This document shows positions 58,208 through 64,000 of a stretch of 64,000 nucleotides of DNA, one piece after another (within the stretch, counting starts at the first letter, position 1; each line of letters begins with the position of its first letter). The stretch comes from Peptococcus simiae (lineage in GTDB: Bacteria; Bacillota; Peptococcia; Peptococcales; Peptococcaceae): NCBI RefSeq assembly GCF_046097595.1, contig NZ_JBJUVG010000004.1:88180-152179 (forward strand). Reading direction: 5' to 3'. The notes under the pieces were generated by a model. The model made no database searches and had not been told where the DNA came from. It was given only the letters and a program-made list of their open reading frames with translations. A program made the position numbers and the translations under genes.

Positions 58208-59350
58208 ATGATTTGCATAGAAGGCGCAACAGTATATGCCCCCCATCCATTGGGGAAGAAGAATATTTATATTGCCGGTGAAAAAATTATAGGTCTTAGT
58301 GATCAGCGACCAGAAACCTTTTTCGACCAGGTGATTCCCGCAGAAGGCCTTATGGCTATTCCGGGCTTGGTTGACCTGCATGTGCACATTACCGGCGGTG
58401 GTGGTGAAGCAGGTATGATGTCCCGGTCGCCTGAGCTTAGCCTGGAGACCATGATTCAAGCTGGGGTCACAACGGTTGGTGGCCTTTTAGGCACAGATAC
58501 GGTGACAAGGTCTCTGGAAAATTTGCTCGGCAAAGCACGGGCCCTTAGGGAAGAGGGGGTTAGTGCAGTCATTTACACGGGTGGTTATGACTATCCATCC
58601 CCAACCTTAACCGGGAATATCCGGAGAGATATATTTCTCATTCAGGAGGTCCATGGCGTTAAGCTATCCTTAGCTGACCACCGCTCTAGCTATCCTCAAG
58701 CCATAGAGATAGAGCGGCTGCTTTCAGATGTACGCGTCGCTGGTATGTTAAGGAATAAAGTGCTTCAGCTCCATCTCCATATTGGCGATGAAGAGGAGAA
58801 GCTATCCGCCCTTATAGATATCGCCACACGACGCCCTCAATTGAGCACTCATATTACAGCCACCCATCTGAACCGGTCTGAAGCGGTTTTTGAAGATGGT
58901 TTAGCCTTGGTCAGGGCCGGTGGCAATATGGACATTTCAACTGGTCTGTCGTCCGATAACCTCCATGCAGATACCCTTTCGGCAGATGAGGCTGTAAAAA
59001 GGTATGTGGACTTAGGTTTGCCGCTGGACCAGCTGACCCTTTCCAGTGATGGGAATGGGAGTGCGGCGGAATATAACGCTGATGGGACTGTAGCGGCCTT
59101 TAAAATTTCACGCTTGGATAGCCTTTTGAAAACATTTCAAGCCTTGGTCAATAAAGGCTATTTATCCTTTTCGGATGCCCTGGCCCTCGTCACTGCCCAG
59201 CCGGCTAAGCGTTTAGGGCTGGCATATAAGGGTAAGCTGGCTGATAATATGGATGCAGATATTGTTCTTCTGCGAAAGGATCTCAGTCTATATGGGGTTA
59301 TAGCGAGAGGAAAACTGCTCTATCAGGCAGATACTTACGATGCTGGTTAA
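58208..59350 (+). CDS. iadA: Beta-aspartyl dipeptidase (isoaspartyl dipeptidase)
   Basis: IadA hydrolyses beta-aspartyl dipeptides from damaged proteins. The 380-residue amidohydrolase has GLVDLHVHITGGGGEAG, a HLHIGD motif and ADHRSS, plus THITATHLNRSEAVFEDGLAL. The metal-binding residues are present. AAAGGAG precedes the ATG. The next genes, nhaC and a thioesterase, run in the same direction with small gaps. Confidence 0.93.
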   Translation: MICIEGATVYAPHPLGKKNIYIAGEKIIGLSDQRPETFFDQVIPAEGLMAIPGLVDLHVHITGGGGEAGMMSRSPELSLETMIQAGVTTVGGLLGTDTVTRSLENLLGKARALREEGVSAVIYTGGYDYPSPTLTGNIRRDIFLIQEVHGVKLSLADHRSSYPQAIEIERLLSDVRVAGMLRNKVLQLHLHIGDEEEKLSALIDIATRRPQLSTHITATHLNRSEAVFEDGLALVRAGGNMDISTGLSSDNLHADTLSADEAVKRYVDLGLPLDQLTLSSDGNGSAAEYNADGTVAAFKISRLDSLLKTFQALVNKGYLSFSDALALVTAQPAKRLGLAYKGKLADNMDADIVLLRKDLSLYGVIARGKLLYQADTYDAG

Positions 59351-59373
59351 AGTAAAAAAATGAGGTGATTATA

Positions 59374-60783
59374 GTGGAATCCTTAGAAAAAAATCATAAA
59401 AAACCCACGTTGGCTTATGCAGTCATATCCTTGGTGACCATTGTTTCATTGATGGCTATTGGCCTGGTTGTTTTTAAGGCGAATATCCAGTCCTTGATGC
59501 TTTTGGCTTGGGTTGTCATGGGGCTTTTTGCTATGCGCTTGGGCTGGTCCTTTGAAGAATTGGAAGGGGCCGCCTTTCGGATGATCCACCAGGCCTTACA
59601 GGCCACCATATTAATGGCGGCGGTAGGCGTCTTGATTGCGGCTTGGATTAGCGCCGGCACTGTTCCAACAATCATCTACGCTGGCCTAAAAGTCATTTCA
59701 CCCAAATTCTTTCTTCTAACGACAACCGTGATATGTGCAATTACCTCAACAGCAACAGGGTCTAGTTGGACAACGATGGGGACTGTAGGCTTAGCCATGC
59801 TTGGCGTCGGTATGGGCTTGGGCATTCCGGTTGGCCTGACGGCTGGTGCCATCATTTCCGGTGCTTATTTTGGTGACAAGATGTCCCCCTTGTCCGATAG
59901 TACGCTCCTAGCAGCAGCTGTGTGTAAGGTGCCGATTTTTACTCATATTCGTCACATGATTTATACCACTGGCCCAGCCATGCTTATTGCCTGTGCCTTA
60001 TATACTTTTTTAGGATTTAAATATGCCGGCAACGCCTTTAACCAGACCGATGTGAATGCGATTTTAAGTGGTTTTTCATCGTTATTTAAAATTTCCTGGA
60101 TTACAATTTTGCCGGCCTTTGTTGTCCTTTTTATGATTTACAAGAAATACTCTGCTGTCTTCTCTATCCTTTTAGGTGCCATTGCAGGGATGGTCATCGC
60201 CGTCCTTTATCAAGGGGCCGACCTGCAGACAGTCTTGGCTGCAGTGTGGTCTGGCTTTGAACCGGATACGTCCGATGAGCTAATGATATCCTTCTTAAAA
60301 CGTGGTGGGATATCCAGTATGATGAGTACCATTGCCCTGATGCTTTTTGCCTTAGGTCTAGGTGGGATGATGAGAGAAACCGGTATTTTACACGTTATCC
60401 TTGAGCACCTGGCCAAAGGAATCAAAAGCGTTCCGCGTTTGGTCCTATCGACAATGCTGACGAGCTACTTCGGCTCTGCTATATCGGGGTCTATGCACTT
60501 TTCTGCTGTGATTACAGGGACGCTTTTTGAAGAGCTCTACGAGAAGTTCAACCTAAAGGCAGAAAACCTGTCGCGGATTATTGAAGACTGCGGCACCTTA
60601 GGGGCTGCTCTCATCCCCTGGTCAACGAACGCCGTCTTTATTATGGGGATGTTAGATGTCAGCTATTTACAATACCTGCCCTATGCCTTCTTAAACTGGA
60701 TAGATCCGATTATCTCCTTAATCTTAGGGGTGACTGGTATCGCTATGACTAAAATAGTGGCTCAAGAGAAAAAGATAGTATAA
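59374..60783 (+). CDS. nhaC: Na+/H+ antiporter (NhaC family)
   Basis: The 469-residue membrane protein has about 11-12 helices, with AMRLGWSFEELEGAAFRMI and SGAYFGDKMSPLSDSTLLAAA, the latter being characteristic of the NhaC family. It exchanges Na+ for H+, or some other ion or organic acid in related members. GTG 59374 follows GAGGTGAT; a GTG at 59365 overlaps that site. It lies 23 bases after iadA. Being next to a dipeptidase, it could also transport a small organic anion; this is not shown. Confidence 0.88.
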   Translation: MESLEKNHKKPTLAYAVISLVTIVSLMAIGLVVFKANIQSLMLLAWVVMGLFAMRLGWSFEELEGAAFRMIHQALQATILMAAVGVLIAAWISAGTVPTIIYAGLKVISPKFFLLTTTVICAITSTATGSSWTTMGTVGLAMLGVGMGLGIPVGLTAGAIISGAYFGDKMSPLSDSTLLAAAVCKVPIFTHIRHMIYTTGPAMLIACALYTFLGFKYAGNAFNQTDVNAILSGFSSLFKISWITILPAFVVLFMIYKKYSAVFSILLGAIAGMVIAVLYQGADLQTVLAAVWSGFEPDTSDELMISFLKRGGISSMMSTIALMLFALGLGGMMRETGILHVILEHLAKGIKSVPRLVLSTMLTSYFGSAISGSMHFSAVITGTLFEELYEKFNLKAENLSRIIEDCGTLGAALIPWSTNAVFIMGMLDVSYLQYLPYAFLNWIDPIISLILGVTGIAMTKIVAQEKKIV

Positions 60784-60795
60784 GGGATGATCAAT

Positions 60796-61248
60796 ATGAG
60801 ACAGACAGAACTGACCTTTGAAATTATGTTGCGGCCGGAATGGCTTAATGGGAGTGGGACCTATCATGGGGGCGAGATGCTCAAGCTGATGGATGAGCTT
60901 TGTGGCAGCTTGGCCACGGTGTATGACCCACGGACCTATGTGACGGGCTTTATCCATGGGGTTAGCCTGGTGGGCTCACCGACGGTGCGGAATATTATTC
61001 GCGGCCATGCGGCCATCTGCTATACAACGCCTCGGACGGTGACGATGGAAGTGACCCTCTATTACCGCAAACGGTCTGAAACAAGGGATAAGGAGCGAGT
61101 TTGTGCTCATGGGTATTATATCTTTGTAGATACAGATGGGACCGAACCCATTGCTCCCTTTGAACCGGTGGATCGAGAGAAGGTGGAACGACTTAAAAAA
61201 GAAGTGGCGGTTTACCTTGAAGAAAGCCGGAAAGAGCGTGAGGCGTAA
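60796..61248 (+). CDS. Acyl-CoA thioesterase (hotdog fold, YciA-like)
   Basis: The 150-residue protein is a single hotdog domain: MLRPEWLNGSGTYHGGEMLKLMDELCGSLA carries the His-Gly-Gly and Asp of the helix that faces the CoA thioester. It resembles acyl-CoA thioesterases (ACOT/YciA). The start is ATG 60796 (AGGGATGATCA upstream) or ATG 60787. It is the last gene before the riboswitch region. The acyl chain is unknown. Confidence 0.82.
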   Translation: MRQTELTFEIMLRPEWLNGSGTYHGGEMLKLMDELCGSLATVYDPRTYVTGFIHGVSLVGSPTVRNIIRGHAAICYTTPRTVTMEVTLYYRKRSETRDKERVCAHGYYIFVDTDGTEPIAPFEPVDREKVERLKKEVAVYLEESRKEREA

Positions 61249-61429
61249 GGGCCGTTAAGCGGTAGAATTGGAACTAATTTGATAAGAAAATCTAATAAAT
61301 ATAATAAAACTAGAAAAAGTACCGTGGACACTTGTTTACGGAAATTTCCTTGAACTCCTTTATTAACGTGATATAATGCAATCAGTCAAAACAACTGAAT
61401 ACAATTTGCTTAAGGTCTTAAGCGGTTCA

Positions 61430-61600
61430 GATGAAAGTTGCAGGAAAAAGTGGCGCTCCACTTACCGAAGGATTTACGATCTCAGGTGTCCATCAGGACA
61501 AGACTGTAACCGGATGATGGTCTGGAGAACTCATTGATTTGAGTACCGAAGGTGAAAATGCCATAGGCGTGAATCTCTCAGGTAAAAGGACAGACAGGTA
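61430..61600 (+). promoter_or_regulatory. Tandem glycine riboswitch
   Basis: Two aptamers lie in tandem. The second spans 61520-61595: P1 GTCTG/CAGAC, ACCGAAGGTGAAAA and GAATCTCTCAGG-TAAAAGGACAGAC, the classic core. The first, about 61430-61510, carries ACCGAAGG and TCTCAGGTGTCCATCAGGACAAGAC. They precede an alanine/glycine symporter. Two candidate expression-platform hairpins follow: AGGTATAAAG with CTTTATGATACCT (then T5), and a terminator at 61649. Confidence 0.95.
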
Positions 61601-61635
61601 TAAAGATCATAGGGTTCTTTATGATACCTGTTTTT
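61596..61635 (+). terminator. Hairpin directly after the glycine riboswitch (expression platform)
   Basis: AGGTATAAAG at 61596-61605 pairs with CTTTATGATACCT to 61629 with a small bulge, followed by GTTTTT. Confidence 0.65.
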
Positions 61636-61648
61636 CCGAGTCTGCCCT

Positions 61649-61686
61649 AAGAGTGAAAGGCGCTTGTCTTTCGCTCTTATTTTTAT
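61649..61686 (+). terminator. Second hairpin/terminator in the symporter leader
   Basis: AAGAGTGAAAG (61649-61659) pairs with CTTTCGCTCTT (61668-61678), one wobble, then ATTTTTA. Confidence 0.8.
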
Positions 61687-61745
61687 CTAGGCCTCTTAAG
61701 CGGCTTATTTGTTCAGGGAAATTTATGGGAAAGAAGGAGTCAGCA

Positions 61746-63110
61746 GTGGCGTTTTTAGATGGAATTGTGCAGGCAATCAGCGGTGTCCTTTGGGATTATT
61801 TGTTGATATTCTTATTGGTTGGGACAGGGGTTTATTATACCGTCCGCTTAAAGTTTGTTCAGGTGCGGTACTTTGGCCTGGGCATCAAAAAATTATTCGG
61901 CAGCTTTTCCTTCCATGGGGGAAAACAGGAAGGCGGCTTAACTTCCTTCCAGGCCCTGGCAACGGCTATTGCAGCCCAGGTCGGGACAGGGAATATTGCC
62001 GGTGCAGCCACAGCGATTGCTTCCGGTGGGCCCGGTGCCATTTTCTGGATGTGGGTATCTGCCTTCTTTGGGATGTCGACCATTTATGCCGAAGCTGTGA
62101 TTGCTCAAAAAACAAAAAGAGAGCTTCATGGTAAGGTGGTTGGTGGTCCGGCTTTTTATATTCAAGAAGCCATTAAGGGGAATCTTGGGAAGTTCCTGGC
62201 CGGCTTTTTCTCTATTGCCATTATCTTAGCCTTAGGCTTTGCCGGGAACATGGTCCAGGCCAATTCCATCGGGGCGGCCTTTAACAGTGCCTTTGGCGTG
62301 AACCCGATTTTAGTGGGTGTTGCCTGCGCCCTGATCGCTGGCTTTATCTTTATCGGTGGGATTCAACGGATTGCCAGTGTCACAGAAAAAGTGGTACCGA
62401 TTATGGCTCTCTTTTACGTCATTGGATGCCTGGCCATTCTGGTTATGTGTGGGGGCGGGGCTGTTGCCGAAGCCTTCCGTGAAATCTTCGTTTCCGCCTT
62501 TGCACCGCAATCAGCTGCCGGTGGGGCGCTTGGTGTAACGGTCCAACAGGCGATCCACTACGGGGTGGCCCGGGGCCTTTTCTCCAACGAAGCCGGGATG
62601 GGGTCCACTCCTCACGCCCATGCGACCGCCAAGGTCAACCACCCGGCGGACCAAGGGGTTATCGCTATGATTGGCGTTTTTATCGATACCTTTGTTATCT
62701 TAACCATGACCGCCTTGGTCATCGTCGCAACTGGCGCCTACAAGATGGACTTGACCGGCGCTGCCCTCAGCCAAGCGGCTTTCAATAGCCAATTTGGCGA
62801 CCTGGGTATGATCTTTATCGCCATTTGCATGCTCTTCTTCGCCTTTACCACGATTATCGGTTGGTACTACTTTGGTGAAACCAACGTCCGTCGGCTTTTT
62901 GGCGAAAAAGCCATTAGGGTCTACGCCCTCCTCGTGGTTGGCTTTGTCCTGGTGGGTTCAGCCCAGGAAGTCGACTTTGTCTGGCACTTATCTGATATGC
63001 TCAATGGCCTCATGGTCCTGCCTAACTTAGTGGGTCTTCTGGCTTCTTCGGCCATTATCATTAAGCTGTCTAAGGAGTTTGATAAAAAACAAAGAGATCT
63101 GCGGAACTAA
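61746..63110 (+). CDS. Alanine/glycine:cation symporter (AGCS family)
   Basis: The 454-residue membrane protein matches AGCS symporters: LWDYLLIFLLVGTGVYYTVRLKFVQ, QVGTGNIAGAATAIASGGPGAIFWMW, AVIAQKTKRELHGKVVGGPAFYI and GMGSTPHAHATAKVNHPADQG. It moves alanine or glycine with Na+. The start is GTG 61746 with AAGGAG at 61734-61739; an open frame reaching 61539 runs through the riboswitch and is not the protein start. The upstream glycine riboswitch makes glycine the likely regulatory and transported amino acid. Confidence 0.94.
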   Translation: MAFLDGIVQAISGVLWDYLLIFLLVGTGVYYTVRLKFVQVRYFGLGIKKLFGSFSFHGGKQEGGLTSFQALATAIAAQVGTGNIAGAATAIASGGPGAIFWMWVSAFFGMSTIYAEAVIAQKTKRELHGKVVGGPAFYIQEAIKGNLGKFLAGFFSIAIILALGFAGNMVQANSIGAAFNSAFGVNPILVGVACALIAGFIFIGGIQRIASVTEKVVPIMALFYVIGCLAILVMCGGGAVAEAFREIFVSAFAPQSAAGGALGVTVQQAIHYGVARGLFSNEAGMGSTPHAHATAKVNHPADQGVIAMIGVFIDTFVILTMTALVIVATGAYKMDLTGAALSQAAFNSQFGDLGMIFIAICMLFFAFTTIIGWYYFGETNVRRLFGEKAIRVYALLVVGFVLVGSAQEVDFVWHLSDMLNGLMVLPNLVGLLASSAIIIKLSKEFDKKQRDLRN

Positions 63111-63127
63111 GACTTTAGATGCATATG

Positions 63128-63166
63128 AAACCTGCTCTGCCTATGGGATAGATAGAGCGGGTTTTT
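63128..63166 (+). terminator. Terminator after the symporter gene
   Basis: AAACCTGCTCT pairs with AGAGCGGGTTT, one wobble, then T. Confidence 0.88.
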
Positions 63167-63198
63167 GTATCTCCTTTTTGCACATAAGTAATGGGGTC

Positions 63199-63226
63199 TT
63201 GTCTGCAGTCCCAAAAAGTGTATACT
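63199..63226 (+). promoter_or_regulatory. Promoter of feoAB
   Basis: TTGTCT (63199-63204) and TATACT (63221-63226), 16-base spacer. ACGTGG (63240-63245) pairs with CCACGT (63268-63273) just downstream, a possible operator or leader hairpin. Confidence 0.55.
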
Positions 63227-63356
63227 ATAACTAATGAAGACGTGGGCGGAGGGGCTTTGGCTGCCATCCACGTTTCTTTATAGGCTTGAGTTAGCTATAG
63301 CTAATAAGGATGCAATTAGAGAGTTGAGAAAATGAAGTTATTAGAAGGAGGCTTGT

Positions 63357-63596
63357 ATGCAGAAATTGACTGAACTCCGGGAGGGGGAAAGCGGACGGAT
63401 TGTTGGTATAGAGGGAGACCGGCGGTATTTATCGCGGATTACATCGATTGGCTTAAATAACGGCTGTTGGTTGGAGATGGTTCAAAATGTAAAAAATAGG
63501 CCGCTCTTGGTTTATGGTCGCGATACGATGATCGCCCTGAACCGGGAAGAGTCGGAGCGGATCCAGGTAGAGGTGGGGCATGATGAAAACAAGTAA
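63357..63596 (+). CDS. feoA: Ferrous iron transport protein A
   Basis: The 79-residue protein is a single SH3-like FeoA domain (LTELREGESGRIVGIEGDRRYLSRITSIGLNNGCWLEMV; core GESGRIVGI). FeoA is a small cytosolic partner of FeoB. AAGGAGG precedes ATG 63357. It overlaps feoB by 14 bases. Confidence 0.92.
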   Translation: MQKLTELREGESGRIVGIEGDRRYLSRITSIGLNNGCWLEMVQNVKNRPLLVYGRDTMIALNREESERIQVEVGHDENK

Positions 63597-64000
63597 GACC
63601 ATTGCTCTTCTGGGCCAGCCCAATTCCGGTAAGTCGACGGTTTTTAATCAACTGACCGGGGCCCACCAGCATGTGGGCAATTGGCCGGGGAAAACGGTTG
63701 AAAAGGTGGAAGGGTCCTTTGTTTTTAAGGGACAGACTTATTCGATTGTGGACCTGCCGGGGACCTATAGCCTGTCGGCCCATTCAGATGAAGAGGTGGT
63801 GACCCGGGACTACATTGCTTCAGGTGCGGCGGACCTGGTTTGTATCCTGGCGGATGCCTCCCAGTTGGAGCGGAGCCTCTTTATGCTGGCTGACTATGCG
63901 GGTATTCGGATGCCGGCCCTCTTGGTACTGACCATGATGGATGTGGCCGACAAGCAGGGGAAACGGATTGACTTTGACAAGCTGGCCAAGAAGCTGGGCA
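63583..64000 (+). CDS. feoB: Ferrous iron transport protein B, 5' part (runs off the window)
   Basis: ATG 63583 lies in the feoA end and opens a frame that stays open to the window edge. The visible 139 residues are the G domain: G1 GQPNSGKST, the switch GAHQHVGNWPGKTVEK and G3 DLPGTYSL, then CILADASQLERSLFML and TMMDVADKQG (G4 is MMDVAD). FeoB imports Fe2+, and the gene should continue to the right with its membrane domain. Confidence 0.95.
   Translation, partial: MKTSKTIALLGQPNSGKSTVFNQLTGAHQHVGNWPGKTVEKVEGSFVFKGQTYSIVDLPGTYSLSAHSDEEVVTRDYIASGAADLVCILADASQLERSLFMLADYAGIRMPALLVLTMMDVADKQGKRIDFDKLAKKLG

Noticed and set aside
61539..61745. Longer AGCS reading frame beginning at 61539
   Set aside because: It lies inside the glycine riboswitch and its expression platform and has no ribosome-binding site; GTG 61746 has both a site and the family's N-terminus.
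61709..62134. 141-residue + frame ORF inside the AGCS gene
   Set aside because: Out of frame with the clearly conserved symporter and Cys/Arg-rich without features.
1..64000. tRNA, rRNA, CRISPR arrays, insertion sequences, prophage
   Set aside because: No tRNA cloverleaf with GGTTCGA-type arm, no direct-repeat array, transposase or integrase was found by eye.

Overview
The window looks like a chromosomal stretch from an anaerobic, Clostridia-like Firmicute, plausibly Peptococcaceae-like. This rests on gene content and order: yacL-ispDF-mrnC-rlmB-yacP, hrcA-grpE-dnaK-dnaJ behind a CIRCE operator, infC-rpmI-rplT with an L20-type leader, tandem glycine riboswitch, and strong GGAGG ribosome-binding sites. 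Coding regions are fairly GC-rich with many CGG/GCC codons, while spacers are AT-rich. No rRNA, tRNA, CRISPR array, insertion sequence or phage gene was seen. Most genes are on the + strand; the exceptions are a small orphan (5507-5854), an ABC exporter (26102-30901), a PepV-type dipeptidase (31596-32999) and a sulfate-exporter-like gene with a small partner (46349-48123).

Region 1 (1-9358) is housekeeping: the end of yacL, isoprenoid genes ispD/ispF, mini-RNase III, thyA, folA, rlmB (apparent ATA start), a NYN nuclease, a DUF438/hemerythrin-PAS sensor, an Rrf2 regulator, a CBS-domain transporter, a zincin, an rRNA pseudouridine synthase and a HAD phosphatase. Region 2 (9540-17381) is the most distinctive part. 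A two-subunit CoA-transferase is followed by a taurine dissimilation cluster: a tiny duplicated Cys protein, Xsc (sulfoacetaldehyde acetyltransferase), an unknown Cys-rich protein, an APC permease and a taurine:pyruvate aminotransferase. The combined chemistry would be taurine + pyruvate to alanine + sulfoacetaldehyde, then to acetyl phosphate + sulfite. Codon use in xsc and the aminotransferase suggests heavy expression. A YeiH-type putative sulfate/sulfite exporter (46777-48123) and a frameshifted TauE/SafE exporter (52330-53080) elsewhere in the window may belong to the same physiology.

Region 3 (17554-25952) holds Trk/Ktr potassium uptake, a luciferase-like oxidoreductase and the branched-chain amino acid operon ilvB-ilvN-ilvC-ilvD behind a textbook promoter. 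Region 4 (26102-39670) holds an ABC exporter with a very long coiled coil, an acetyltransferase, a dipeptidase, phosphate transport (Pit plus PhoU-like), an AI-2E-family permease, an ECF S-component-like protein behind an unassigned structured leader, a secreted DUF1002 protein, HemW and a small membrane protein. Region 5 (39729-44736) is the heat-shock operon. Region 6 covers glycerol kinase, the exporter, translation genes infC-rpmI-rplT, BirA and two tandem YbaK-type deacylases. Region 7 (53383-58073) is a lactate/glycolate-type FAD oxidase with an acyl-CoA dehydrogenase and EtfBA, behind a promoter followed by several palindromes. Region 8 (58208-64000) has iadA, an NhaC antiporter, a thioesterase, a riboswitch-controlled alanine/glycine symporter, feoA and the start of feoB.

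The best candidates for something undescribed are the two unknown proteins flanking xsc, the unassigned structured RNA-like elements at 36296-36410 and 48373-48468, and the noncanonical rlmB start.
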